A DNA stretch of 64,000 bases from Ruminococcaceae bacterium UBA6434 (GTDB taxonomy: Bacteria > Bacillota > Clostridia > Oscillospirales > Acutalibacteraceae), in the NCBI GenBank assembly GCA_002437245.1, contig DJOQ01000022.1:14691-78690 (forward strand), read 5' to 3'. Positions 33,367 to 41,458 of the stretch are shown piece after piece. A program made the translations under genes and the position numbers. Under the pieces are notes generated by a model, which worked only from the letters and a program-made list of their open reading frames with translations, had not been told where the DNA came from and ran no database searches. The stretch's first letter is position 1; every line of letters begins with the position of its first letter.

Positions 33367-34971
33367 ATGATAAGAATAAACGAACTTAAATTGCCTCTCG
33401 ATGAGGACGAGAGAGAGCTTGGTCGCCTTGCCGCAAAAGCTCTTAAGATAAGCGAGAAGCATATAAAAGAGCTGACAATATGCAAAAAATCGGTGGATTG
33501 TCGAAAAAAGGACGATATTAAATTTATTTTCAGCGTCGATGTTTCACTTGACATCGATGAAAAAAAGGCAGTCTCAAGAGCCGGCAGCAAGGTATCGTTA
33601 AGCGAAAAAAATATTTATACTTTACCGCCGTTAAAACGCAAAAGTGCTTTGCGACCCGTTATAGTCGGGTTTGGTCCCGCCGGTATGTTTGCGGCTCTGA
33701 CCTTAACAGAGGCAGGGCTTTCGCCGATTATTATCGAGCGCGGCGAAACGGTGGACGAGCGAACGGCGTCCGTCAAAAGCTTTTGGCAGACGAGAGTTTT
33801 AAATCCCGAGTCAAACGTTCAATTCGGCGAGGGCGGCGCAGGTACTTTTTCTGACGGTAAACTTACTACCGGTATAAAGGACAAGCGTTGCCGCCATGTG
33901 TTTGAGATGTTCTGCGAGCACGGCGCACCTAAAGAGATTATGTATTCCGCAACTCCGCATATAGGTACAGACCGCCTTTCGGGAGTGGTAAAGGCAATCC
34001 GCAAAACGGTGGAAGAGCGCGGCGGAGAGTTTATGTTTAATACGAAGCTTTGCGACCTTATAATTTATAACGGGCATATTCAGGGCGTCACGGTTTGCCG
34101 CAAGGACGGCGGCAGAGAGGATATCGAAACCGACACCGTTATTCTCTCGATAGGTCACTCGGCGCGCGACACGCTTGAAATGCTTCGCTCAAAGGGCGTT
34201 AATATGATGCAGAAACCGTTTTCCGTCGGCGTCAGGATAGAGCATAAGCAGGAAATGATAAACAAGACCCAATACGGCAAATTTGCTTCGCACCCCAAGC
34301 TTAATGCCGCAAATTACAAACTCGCCTGTCACCCGCAGGGCGGCAGGGGTGCATATACGTTTTGTATGTGCCCCGGCGGAACCGTGGTTTGCGCGTCAAG
34401 CGAGGAGGGCGGCGTTGTGGTAAACGGAATGAGCGAGTATGCGCGAGACGGCGAAAATGCCGATTCCGCATTGCTTGTCGGCATAGAACCGGAGCTGTTT
34501 CCGAGCTCGGACGTGCTTTCCGGAATGTATATGCAGCGCGAAATAGAGCGCCACGCATTTAAAATGGGCGGCGGAGATTACACCGCCCCTGCACAGAAGG
34601 TCGGAGATTTTATGAACAATCTCGCATCTTCTTCGCTCGGCAGCGTAAAACCGAGCTGCCCCACCGGGGTAAGGCTCACCAATCTGCGCTCGCTGCTTCC
34701 CGCTAAGGTTACCGAGACAATACTTGAGGCGCTGCCGAAAATGGACAGAATGCTTCCGGGCTTTGCTTCTGAGGACGCTCTTTTCACGGCGCCCGAAACG
34801 CGAAGTTCCTCTCCCGTTCGTATAATACGCGACGAACTTTTGCAGTCGAATGTGCGCGGACTTTATCCCTGCGGCGAGGGAGCCGGGTATGCAGGCGGAA
34901 TTGTATCTGCCGGTGTGGACGGTATTCGCTGCGCCGAGGCCGTATTGCTCGATGAAGGCGAAGGCTGGTAA
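33367..34971 (+). CDS. FAD-dependent dehydrogenase (COG2509 type)
   Basis: 534 aa. An N-terminal 90-residue domain (IRINELKLPLDEDERELG) precedes the FAD Rossmann fold (RPVIVGFGPAGMFAA). Later conserved stretches are FGEGGAGTFSDGKL, LSIGHSARDT and the C-terminal CGEGAGYAGGIVSAGVDG. This is the widespread uncharacterised FAD-dependent dehydrogenase family of COG2509. ATG directly follows the stop of the BaiN-like gene, forming a three-gene operon with it and the small membrane peptide. Substrate unknown. Confidence 0.92.
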   Translation: MIRINELKLPLDEDERELGRLAAKALKISEKHIKELTICKKSVDCRKKDDIKFIFSVDVSLDIDEKKAVSRAGSKVSLSEKNIYTLPPLKRKSALRPVIVGFGPAGMFAALTLTEAGLSPIIIERGETVDERTASVKSFWQTRVLNPESNVQFGEGGAGTFSDGKLTTGIKDKRCRHVFEMFCEHGAPKEIMYSATPHIGTDRLSGVVKAIRKTVEERGGEFMFNTKLCDLIIYNGHIQGVTVCRKDGGREDIETDTVILSIGHSARDTLEMLRSKGVNMMQKPFSVGVRIEHKQEMINKTQYGKFASHPKLNAANYKLACHPQGGRGAYTFCMCPGGTVVCASSEEGGVVVNGMSEYARDGENADSALLVGIEPELFPSSDVLSGMYMQREIERHAFKMGGGDYTAPAQKVGDFMNNLASSSLGSVKPSCPTGVRLTNLRSLLPAKVTETILEALPKMDRMLPGFASEDALFTAPETRSSSPVRIIRDELLQSNVRGLYPCGEGAGYAGGIVSAGVDGIRCAEAVLLDEGEGW

Positions 34972-34988
34972 AACCGAATAATAAAAAT

Positions 34989-35027
34989 AAGGATGCCCGT
35001 CATTTTACGATAGGCATCCTTTGGTTT
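34989..35027. terminator. Terminator between flavoprotein operon and GDPD-like gene
   Basis: AAGGATGCC and GGCATCCTT enclose a 15-base loop and are followed by a T-rich stretch; A-rich sequence precedes the stem, so it can act for both converging genes. Confidence 0.75.
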
Positions 35028-35036
35028 TGTTTGCTT

Positions 35037-36341
35037 TTATTTACGTGCCGAGGAATGAGCTCTTCCGTTTTCGGTGCGCCGTTTGGCAACCTTTTTGCGG
35101 CGGAGCGTGTCAAATACGATTTCAAATATGATAAGCGCTGTTAAAACAAGTACAACCGCCGTTATCCTGCCGGGAGTTACGGTTTTGCCGTTATCATTTT
35201 CGGTGCGGTTCGCAAGCGCTTCCATTGCGAGCCGCAGCGAATAATCCGCTTCCATAAGCTCCGACTCCGACATCGACGATGAAAGTGTGCTCTTAGCTTC
35301 CGTAACGGTCTTTTTCAGCTTGTTTGCGGTTGAGGTGCTGCAAAGGGTGGTGTCTATTGCCTGAGCTTTTTCAAGATCCGATGTGAGACTCGATTTATAG
35401 CTCTTAACCCTTGCGCGGTATGCGTTAAAGCCCGCAATATCGTTTGTGATAATTACCGAGAATCCGCGTTTCGTTATATCGTTCCACCCGGTAGGATTAT
35501 CTTCTCTGCCGCCGCAGACGTCGCCGTTTGTCATATCGATAACGGCTCTTCCGGCGTCTTTGAATTTAGATTGAACTCCGTTTTTAAATACGGAGCTGTA
35601 AGGGTTTTTAGCTGAGAGAAGCGTACCTATGCAGCCTGCCGAAAGCGTTTTTGAAACATAGCTTTTTGCATTGCCGTTTTTGGCGTTTGACGATATTACG
35701 AGCGGCATGGCGTTTTTTGAGGCGAGCCATGAGGAAATCTCTTTTTTATCGCCGGTAGCTAAAATTATTGAATTCGAAAGCGCATTTTCGCTTGAGAGGA
35801 TGTCGTAAATTTCATCTCTGTATTCCCAACCGTCAGAGATAAGCAGCATTGCGTTGCCGCCGAGATACTGTATGGCTTCGGCGAGAGTAGGTATTTTGCA
35901 GGAGGTTATCGGTTCGTGCAGACTGCCCGTGCCTGCCCTCAGGTGATACGTCGAAAGCTCATGGTAACCTACGTCGCCGATATTTTTGTTTACGGTGTTG
36001 CCGAGCTCGTCAACGCACATTCTTGAGAGGTCACCGTCCGCCATAAGCACTATATATCCGTCGGAGGTCTTTTTTACGGAAACGCAAATCACGTCGGCAC
36101 CCTCTTCTGCCGCCGCCGCAACGGCTTCCGCGGAATTTTCGGGGAATTTATCGGTGTCGCCGTATTTGGATACGCAAATAAGTTCGCCGTCGGTCTTTTT
36201 GAATTCGGTATAAACCGAGTCGCTTTTCACTTCACCGTCGCTTTGTGCGTTTTCCGCGGCGAAAGAAAGCGCAGGAAAAGAAAATGTGAAACCGACTGCC
36301 AAAATGAGACTTATCAGTTGTTTTGTAAAACTTTTCTTCAT
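35037..36341 (-). CDS. Degenerate GDPD-like exported membrane protein
   Basis: 434 aa. A signal peptide (MKKSFTKQLISLILAVGF...FAA), an outside TIM-barrel-like domain, a helical region (about 320-385) and a C-terminal membrane span with a basic tail. The domain aligns with glycerophosphodiester phosphodiesterases (PENSAEAVAAAAEEGADVI, KTSDGYIVL, GDLSRM, KIPTLAEAI), but the catalytic residues are changed: HRG is KYG, the ExD pair is CVS, and the HD is AD. I infer a non-catalytic relative used for binding. The ATG at 36341 follows CGGAGA and gives a clean signal peptide. Confidence 0.78.
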   Translation of the reverse strand: MKKSFTKQLISLILAVGFTFSFPALSFAAENAQSDGEVKSDSVYTEFKKTDGELICVSKYGDTDKFPENSAEAVAAAAEEGADVICVSVKKTSDGYIVLMADGDLSRMCVDELGNTVNKNIGDVGYHELSTYHLRAGTGSLHEPITSCKIPTLAEAIQYLGGNAMLLISDGWEYRDEIYDILSSENALSNSIILATGDKKEISSWLASKNAMPLVISSNAKNGNAKSYVSKTLSAGCIGTLLSAKNPYSSVFKNGVQSKFKDAGRAVIDMTNGDVCGGREDNPTGWNDITKRGFSVIITNDIAGFNAYRARVKSYKSSLTSDLEKAQAIDTTLCSTSTANKLKKTVTEAKSTLSSSMSESELMEADYSLRLAMEALANRTENDNGKTVTPGRITAVVLVLTALIIFEIVFDTLRRKKVAKRRTENGRAHSSARK

Positions 36342-36385
36342 AATTATATCTCCGAAAAAGCTCAAAAATAATTTTTTCCTGTAAC

Positions 36386-36414
36386 ATTATAGCAAAAAAA
36401 ATTTGCCAATACAA
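36386..36414 (-). promoter_or_regulatory. Promoter of the GDPD-like gene
   Basis: Minus strand TTGTAT (36409-36414), 17-base spacer, TATAAT (36386-36391). Confidence 0.55.
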
Positions 36415-36519
36415 TAGATATAATTCTTTATTTTGACCATAAAAAATTTCGTTATACAACATTTTGTGTCAAGCAAATTGTTGCACAAATTTGTTAGTTA
36501 AAATTTTACTTAAATTTTC

Positions 36520-36548
36520 TTGCCACAAAATGCGGTTTATGCTAAAAT
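36520..36548 (+). promoter_or_regulatory. sigma-A promoter of the XRE-nth-dnaD-dnaC operon
   Basis: TTGCCA (36520-36525), 17-base spacer, TAAAAT (36543-36548), 53 bases before the XRE ATG. Confidence 0.7.
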
Positions 36549-36601
36549 AAATGCGTTTTTGAGTAAGGAAGTACGATTTTTCGTTGAGGAGATGAATGTG
36601 A

Positions 36602-36829
36602 ATGGCTTTTTGTGACAGACTGAGATTGTTGCGGCAGTCTAAACTTCCGCCGCTGACGCAGACTGACCTTGCAAATGCCATAGGGGTCTCGCAACGTAAA
36701 ATTTCTTTTATGGAGACGGGTGTTACCGAGCCCTCTTTAAAAGACCTCTCGGCTATCTGCCGTTATTTCAGTGTTTCCGCCGACTACTTACTCGGCTTGC
36801 CCGATGATATGGAGTATTACCGTGAATAA
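36602..36829 (+). CDS. Small XRE-family regulator
   Basis: 75 aa, just a helix-turn-helix domain (LRLLRQSKLPPLTQTDLAN, SQRKISFMETGVTEPSL) ending in FSVSADYLLGLPDD, a common clostridial XRE form. GAGGAG precedes the start. Its last eight bases overlap the GTG of nth, so it is first in an operon with the DNA repair and replication genes. It may autoregulate that operon; no clear operator palindrome is seen. Confidence 0.85.
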   Translation: MAFCDRLRLLRQSKLPPLTQTDLANAIGVSQRKISFMETGVTEPSLKDLSAICRYFSVSADYLLGLPDDMEYYRE

Positions 36830-37448
36830 AAAAGAACTTGCTTTAAAGTGCGTCGAGGCTCTTAAAAAAGAGTATCCCGACGCTATTTGTTCTCTTACGG
36901 CGAGAACGCCGCTACAGCTTTTAATAGCCACCCGCCTTTCGGCGCAGTGTACCGACGCGAGAGTTAATTTGGTAACTCCCGCTTTATTTGAATCTTATCC
37001 CACTCTTGACGCCTTTTGCGAGGCGAAGCAGGAGGATGTGGAAAAGCTTATACATTCGTGCGGCTTTTTTCACGGTAAAGCGCGTGATATAATAGGTATG
37101 TGCCGTATGATACGTTCGTCCTTCGGCGGTGAGGTGCCCGATAATATCGACGACCTCATAAAGCTCCCCGGAGTCGGTAGAAAGACCGCAAATCTGATAG
37201 TCGGCGACATATATAAAAAACCGGCGGTCGTCACGGATACGCACCTTATCAGAATATCCAACCGTATAGGGCTTGTAAATACAAAGGACCCGAAAAAGGT
37301 TGAGTTTGAGCTGAAAAAAATACTTCCGCCCGATGAGAGCAATGATTTTTGCCACAGAGTTGTTTTGCACGGCAGAGCGGTCTGCACCGCAAGACGGGCA
37401 ATGTGCGAAAATTGTTGTCTTTCCGAATTTTGCAAAAAGAAAATCTGA
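36822..37448 (+). CDS. nth: Endonuclease III
   Basis: 208 aa. The helix-hairpin-helix LPGVGRKTA (115-123) holds the catalytic Lys (121), the catalytic Asp is in VVTDTHLIR (139), and the [4Fe-4S] ligands are arranged C-x6-C-x2-C-x5-C at the C-terminus (CTARRAMCENCCLSEFC). The enzyme removes oxidised pyrimidines and cuts abasic sites. The start is a GTG at 36822 with GGAG upstream, overlapping the XRE stop; upstream in-frame codons belong to the XRE gene in another frame. dnaD-like and dnaC-like genes follow. Confidence 0.95.
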   Translation: MNKKELALKCVEALKKEYPDAICSLTARTPLQLLIATRLSAQCTDARVNLVTPALFESYPTLDAFCEAKQEDVEKLIHSCGFFHGKARDIIGMCRMIRSSFGGEVPDNIDDLIKLPGVGRKTANLIVGDIYKKPAVVTDTHLIRISNRIGLVNTKDPKKVEFELKKILPPDESNDFCHRVVLHGRAVCTARRAMCENCCLSEFCKKKI

Positions 37449-37463
37449 TTTGAAGGCATAGAT

Positions 37464-38495
37464 ATGTTTAATGTAAACCCTGCGCTGTACGGCTCCGTTT
37501 TTGCGGTTCCGTCCGCGCTGACAGATAAATATTTAAAGCTTGCTTCGCCTGCCGCAATAAAGGTGTTGCTTTTAATATTGCGCGCTCCGGGCGAGGAGCT
37601 TTCTGTGGAAGAACTTTCAAAAAGAATCGGCTACGGCAAGGCCGATACGCTTGATGCCGTTGAATATTGGATAAGCGAAAACGTGCTTATTAAAAACAGC
37701 GGCAGCTTTTCGGTTAAGCCCGAGGAGCCGAAAAAGCCCGACGACGGCGGCGTTCCGACGCAAAACAAACCGAATGCGAAAGCTGTGCCGGCTGCCGTTC
37801 CCGAAAAGAGGGAACTTCCGGACATTAAAATTACCAAACCCACGCTTGCGCAACTCACAAAGCGTATGGAAGAGAGCGAGGACGTGCTTCGCATTATGAC
37901 CGAGGCGCAGAGAATACTCGGCAGAACAATAGGCTTTGATATGCAGAGCACTCTCCTTATGCTTTACGATACATACGGTCTCAGCGTCGAAGTTATATTT
38001 ATGCTGCTTGAATTTTGCGTGCATCAGTCGCGCTCGTCAACGGCATATGTTGCAAAGCTCGGCAAGGCCTGGGCCGAAAAAGAGATAAACACGGTGGAGC
38101 TTGCCGCCGATTACATTGAAAAAAGCACCGAAGCCGAAAGAACCTTTTCCGTTCTGCGTGAGCTTACGGGTCTGTCGACTCCGCGTCCCACTCAGAAACA
38201 GACGGAATATATTTTGTCGTGGCTCGCTCTCGGATTTGACGCCCCGATAATCGCAAGGGCGTATGACGAGACGGCGGAGCGTACCGGCAAAATATCTTTT
38301 AACTATATGGATAAAGTCCTTCTGAATTGGCATAATGCCGGATATAAAACTCCGGAGGATGTGGAAAACGGCGAGAAGCTCTTCCGCGAAAAGAAGCAGT
38401 CCGGAAAGCAAAAGGGGACTTCGTTCAGCATAGACGAGGCGATATCCGACGCCGGTTCGGGCGTTGTAAAATACAAGAAGAAAGGCGCTGAGTAA
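37464..38495 (+). CDS. dnaD: DnaD-domain replication initiation protein
   Basis: 343 aa. The N-terminal winged helix (about 1-75, LSVEELSKRIGYGKADTLDAVEYWI) is followed by a low-complexity Pro-rich linker (about 80-115) and two DnaB_2/DnaD repeats (about 140-200 and 220-300, each with a tyrosine-rich YILSWLALGF- or YVAKLGKAW-type element). DnaD/DnaB proteins remodel origin DNA and help load the replicative helicase. A DnaC-like loader gene follows after one base, so the pair is a primosome module as in many Firmicutes. DnaD rather than DnaB identity is a family-level call. Confidence 0.85.
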   Translation: MFNVNPALYGSVFAVPSALTDKYLKLASPAAIKVLLLILRAPGEELSVEELSKRIGYGKADTLDAVEYWISENVLIKNSGSFSVKPEEPKKPDDGGVPTQNKPNAKAVPAAVPEKRELPDIKITKPTLAQLTKRMEESEDVLRIMTEAQRILGRTIGFDMQSTLLMLYDTYGLSVEVIFMLLEFCVHQSRSSTAYVAKLGKAWAEKEINTVELAADYIEKSTEAERTFSVLRELTGLSTPRPTQKQTEYILSWLALGFDAPIIARAYDETAERTGKISFNYMDKVLLNWHNAGYKTPEDVENGEKLFREKKQSGKQKGTSFSIDEAISDAGSGVVKYKKKGAE

Positions 38496-38496
38496 T

Positions 38497-39480
38497 TTGA
38501 ATTATTCAAAAGAAGTTTATGAAAAAACAAAATCGGTTCTTGACTCGCGCCGTATCAAAGCGGAAACGCAGGCGGAGCAAAGACACGCGGAGTTTGCGAA
38601 ATCTCATCCCGAATTGCTCCTGATAGAAGAAGAAATGTCAAAGACCGCTCTTGACGCCGTAAAAACCGTCCTCGGCGGAAGCGGTGACGTAAAAAAGACG
38701 GTTGACGCTCTCAGAGAGTCAAATTTACAACTGCAAAAGGACCGTGAAAATTTGCTCTTGAGCGCAGGGCTCGATAAAGATTATCTGAAGCCTCATTATA
38801 CCTGCGAAAAATGCAAGGATACAGGCTATGTTGACGGCAAGATGTGCTCGTGCAGGACAGAGCTGCTCAAGAAATTCGCAAGCGAAGAGCTGTCATACAA
38901 AACTCCGCTCAGGCTTTCGAGATTTGAGGATTTTGACTTGTCCTATTATCCCACCGAGCCGTACAGCGGCGGAATTTCTCCGCGTAAGCGTATGAGCGCC
39001 GTCTATGATTTTTGCCGCGATTATGCCGCCGATTTCAGCAAGGATTCGCCGAACCTTTTTATGTACGGCGAAACGGGTCTCGGCAAGACCCATCTCTCGC
39101 TTGCCATAGCCGGTGAGGTTATAAAAAAAGGCTTCAGCGTAGTGTATGATTCCGCGCAAAACCTGTTTACGCGGCTCGAAAAAGAGCGTTTCGGCAGGGA
39201 GGACGGCAATACCGAGGATACGGTGCTGTACTGCGATTTGCTTATTTTGGACGATCTCGGTGCCGAGTTTGATACAAAATATGTCCTCTCCGAGATATAT
39301 AACATAATCAACAGCCGTATTTCTTACGGCAGACCCACCGTAATCAGTTCAAATGTAACTCTTGACGAGCTTACCGGGCTTTACGGTGCCAGGGTTACAT
39401 CAAGAATTATCGGCAATTACGAGCTGCTTTTGTTTGAGGGCAGAGACGTGCGCCAGATAAAAAAGCGCCTTTTAAAGTGA
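38497..39480 (+). CDS. dnaC: DnaC/DnaI-type helicase loader ATPase
   Basis: 327 aa. Residues 1-95 are helical, ending in a zinc-binding CEKCKDTGYVDGKMCSC. The AAA+ domain has Walker A GETGLGKTH, Walker B LLILDDLG and an arginine-finger region (GARVTSRIIG). It loads the replicative helicase with the DnaD-like protein encoded one base upstream. The start is TTG at 38497. The last nine bases overlap the convergent coat-protein-like gene. It could be mistaken for IstB of IS21 elements, but there is no istA or inverted repeat and it pairs with a DnaD gene. Confidence 0.9.
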   Translation: MNYSKEVYEKTKSVLDSRRIKAETQAEQRHAEFAKSHPELLLIEEEMSKTALDAVKTVLGGSGDVKKTVDALRESNLQLQKDRENLLLSAGLDKDYLKPHYTCEKCKDTGYVDGKMCSCRTELLKKFASEELSYKTPLRLSRFEDFDLSYYPTEPYSGGISPRKRMSAVYDFCRDYAADFSKDSPNLFMYGETGLGKTHLSLAIAGEVIKKGFSVVYDSAQNLFTRLEKERFGREDGNTEDTVLYCDLLILDDLGAEFDTKYVLSEIYNIINSRISYGRPTVISSNVTLDELTGLYGARVTSRIIGNYELLLFEGRDVRQIKKRLLK

Positions 39481-39750
39481 CCCTTTAATACGTGTGAAAT
39501 TTTCCGCCGCCGCCGTGACTTCATCGTTTTCGGCGGCGCTTTCTTTTTCCCAGCCTCTGTTTCGGCTTTCGTCAAAAAGAGTGTGGTACATCGAGTGATC
39601 CTCGCGCAGTATATTTAAAATATCCTCGCGCAAAGGCTCGTCCGCGCATTTAAGTGAGCACTCGTTGTATTTTACCGAGAGCGACTTCTGAACCGATAAA
39701 AGGTTCAAAAATAAGAGCCTGTTTTGATTGCTTTGTTTTTCTTTATTCAT
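39472..39750 (-). CDS. Small CotF-like/ferritin-like helical protein
   Basis: 92 aa, all-helical, with a His/Glu/Asp-containing element (LREDHSMYHTLFDESRNRGW) that resembles spore coat protein CotF-like or DUF2383-like two-helix proteins. It follows the 61-residue protein at 39755 with a 4-base gap, so the two are coexpressed and may form one four-helix unit. The 3' end overlaps the convergent dnaC by nine bases. A spore-coat role is inference from weak family resemblance. Confidence 0.6.
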   Translation of the reverse strand: MNKEKQSNQNRLLFLNLLSVQKSLSVKYNECSLKCADEPLREDILNILREDHSMYHTLFDESRNRGWEKESAAENDEVTAAAENFTRIKGSL

Positions 39751-39754
39751 ATTT

Positions 39755-39940
39755 TTATTTCCCGTTCAAGATATTTAATAGAGTGTTGTAATGGTTTAAA
39801 TGCTGTGCCGCAGCCTGCTCATAAAGTCCGCGAAGTATGGCGTCGTCGGTGTTTACGGCACCCTCCTTGAATTTCATCACGGCTGTGGCCTCCATCGGCA
39901 GGCATTCTTTTAATATTTCGAGAGAGCTGTTTAAAAGCAT
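39755..39940 (-). CDS. Small CotF-like helical protein, partner of the next gene
   Basis: 61 aa, two amphipathic helices (LEILKECLPMEATAVMKFKE and ILRGLYEQAAAQHLNHYNTL), the second with the Gln-His-x2-His pattern seen in small coat-type proteins. ACGGGGAA precedes the ATG by seven bases. It heads a two-gene minus-strand operon with the 92-residue protein. No certain function; could be spore coat or a ferritin-like metal binder. Confidence 0.6.
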   Translation of the reverse strand: MLLNSSLEILKECLPMEATAVMKFKEGAVNTDDAILRGLYEQAAAQHLNHYNTLLNILNGK

Positions 39941-39984
39941 GGCAAATTTCCCCGTTCGGTTTAATATAATATTGATGTAAGATT

Positions 39985-40022
39985 AAAGTGATTCTCTGCT
40001 TTTTTTGGCGGAGAATCACTTT
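39985..40022 (-). terminator. Terminator-like hairpin after mazF
   Basis: A 15-bp stem (39985-39999 with 40008-40022, one G-U) closes a T-rich loop. On the minus strand the trailing T-run is short, so termination may be partial and mazF could read into the CotF-like genes. Confidence 0.65.
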
Positions 40023-40030
40023 TTGTTTTT

Positions 40031-40387
40031 TTAACGCAGCGTTTGTCCGAGTCCGAAACTTACGGAAAGAGCCTTATTGACTTTGTTCATTTCATCCGTA
40101 GGTAAATTTCCCATGCGTTCTTTAAGACGTTTTTTGTCGAGTGTTCTGACCTGCTCAAGCAAAACGATAGAATCCTTTTGCAGTCCGCAGCCAACCGCGT
40201 CAACGCTTATGTGCGTCGGCAGCTTGGTTTTGTATTTTTGACTTGTTATTGCCGCCGCAATTACAGTAGGGCTGTATTTGTTGCCTACATCGTTTTGAAC
40301 TATAAGTACCGGCCTTATTCCGCCTTGCTCCGAACCTACCACGGGGCTTAAATCGGCGTAATAAATATCGCCGCGCTTAATATTCAT
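40031..40387 (-). CDS. mazF: MazF/PemK-family endoribonuclease, no antitoxin neighbour
   Basis: 118 aa. Typical MazF/NdoA sequence: NIKRGDIYYADLSPVVGSEQ (substrate loop), GIRPVLIVQND, NKYSPTVIAAAITSQ, LPTHI and DSIVLLEQVRTLDKKRL. Residues Arg and Thr of the active site (GGIRPV and AITSQ) are present. The enzyme cuts mRNA at short specific sequences. The ATG at 40387 follows GAGTGAGG; an in-frame upstream ATG would add 27 residues with no homology. In Bacillus the antitoxin gene is directly upstream; here the 390 bases upstream hold no such reading frame, so it is a solitary mazF. Confidence 0.92.
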   Translation of the reverse strand: MNIKRGDIYYADLSPVVGSEQGGIRPVLIVQNDVGNKYSPTVIAAAITSQKYKTKLPTHISVDAVGCGLQKDSIVLLEQVRTLDKKRLKERMGNLPTDEMNKVNKALSVSFGLGQTLR

Positions 40388-40634
40388 TTCCTCACTCTCC
40401 TGTTTTAATTCCCTTAGGCAAGCGAAAGCCAAACATAATACATACGGTTTCAAATGTCTTTTCGGCATATCGGATTTGACTTTTTCCTGCTTAACTTAAT
40501 TTTGCCCATAAAAGGAAACTATAAACATATAAATAAATTTTTGCGTCACATATTTTTAAGGCGGAGACCTGCTTACAGTACATAATATGACAAAAGACGG
40601 CAAAAGGTGTCGGACACGGCGGTCGGAGCATCAC

Positions 40635-40673
40635 TTTACAGAGATTTTACATACGGCATACAACGGATTTTAC
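40635..40673 (+). promoter_or_regulatory. Pho-box-like direct repeats, 11-bp period
   Basis: TTTACA (40635-40640), TTTACA (40646-40651), CATACA (40657-40662) and TTTTAC (40668-40673) recur every 11 bases. That is the spacing and core (TTAACA-like) of PhoP/PhoB binding arrays. They end 35 bases before the -35 box of the regulator's own promoter. Confidence 0.55.
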
Positions 40674-40708
40674 CGTTCACGGATAAAATGAAATATACGG
40701 CGGCAGTC

Positions 40709-40737
40709 TTGCAACCGAAACAAAAACGGATTATACT
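40709..40737 (+). promoter_or_regulatory. sigma-A promoter of the two-component operon
   Basis: TTGCAA (40709-40714), 17-base spacer, TATACT (40732-40737), 41 bases before the ATG. Confidence 0.7.
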
Positions 40738-40778
40738 GATATTATTAAAATAAAAAAATATGCCCATAGGAGAAAAAT

Positions 40779-41453
40779 ATGATTTATCTTGTTGAGGACG
40801 ATAAGAGCATTAGAGAGCTTCTGGTTTACACTCTTAATAATTCTGGACTTCCGGCAACCGGCTTTGAAAGGCCGAGTGAGTTTTACAAGGAATTTAACGC
40901 GGACGACGCAAATCTCGTTATACTTGATATAATGCTCCCCGAATGTGACGGACTTACAATGCTTAAAAATTTGAGAGCCGACGAAAAAACAAAGCATATC
41001 CCCGTGATGATGCTGACCGCCAAAGGCTCCGAATACGATAAGGTAGTGGGGCTTGATACGGGCGCCGATGATTATATGACAAAACCATTCGGAATGATGG
41101 AGCTGATAGCGAGAGTTAAGGCTCTTTTGCGCCGAACAAAGGAGCCGGAAAAAGATGACGGCAAGACTCTTAATATCGGCTGTCTCAGCGTTACGCCCTC
41201 CAAATATTCCGTCAAGGTCGGCGGCGAAAACGTGGCGCTGACGCTGAAGGAATTTGACCTTTTATGTTTACTTTTGCAAAATAAGGGCACTGTTTTCACG
41301 CGCGATAAGCTCCTCAATAAAATTTGGGGCTATGACTTTGACGGTGAGAGCAGAACCGTGGATGTGCACGTCAGAACTCTTCGCCAAAAGCTCGGCGAAG
41401 CGGGAAAATACATAGAAACCGTCCGCGGTATAGGCTATAAAATAGGAGACTGA
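40779..41453 (+). CDS. OmpR/PhoP-family response regulator
   Basis: 224 aa. The receiver domain has the acidic pair (LVEDDKS), the phospho-acceptor Asp in LVILDIMLPE, the Thr in MLTAK and the Lys in TKPFG. The C-terminal winged helix ends in the usual RTVDVHVRTLRQKL and YIETVRGIGYKIGD. AGGAGAAA precedes the ATG. It is five bases before its sensor kinase. Pho-box-like repeats upstream suggest that it is PhoP-like and controls its own operon; phosphate as the signal is inference. Confidence 0.93.
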   Translation: MIYLVEDDKSIRELLVYTLNNSGLPATGFERPSEFYKEFNADDANLVILDIMLPECDGLTMLKNLRADEKTKHIPVMMLTAKGSEYDKVVGLDTGADDYMTKPFGMMELIARVKALLRRTKEPEKDDGKTLNIGCLSVTPSKYSVKVGGENVALTLKEFDLLCLLLQNKGTVFTRDKLLNKIWGYDFDGESRTVDVHVRTLRQKLGEAGKYIETVRGIGYKIGD

Positions 41454-41458
41454 ACCGA

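Larger units (their letters stand above)
40388..40778. other. Divergent 391-bp control region between mazF and the PhoP-like gene
   Basis: No gene is seen. It contains the Pho-box-like array (40635-40673) and the promoter (40709-40737) of the two-component system. The mazF-proximal part is AT-rich; no convincing mazF promoter or antitoxin frame was found. Confidence 0.6.

Noticed and set aside
36602..39480. Prophage or IS21 remnant (XRE regulator plus DnaD/DnaC)
   Set aside because: No integrase, structural, istA or att-like features; nth lies inside the operon and the DnaD-DnaC pair fits a chromosomal primosome.
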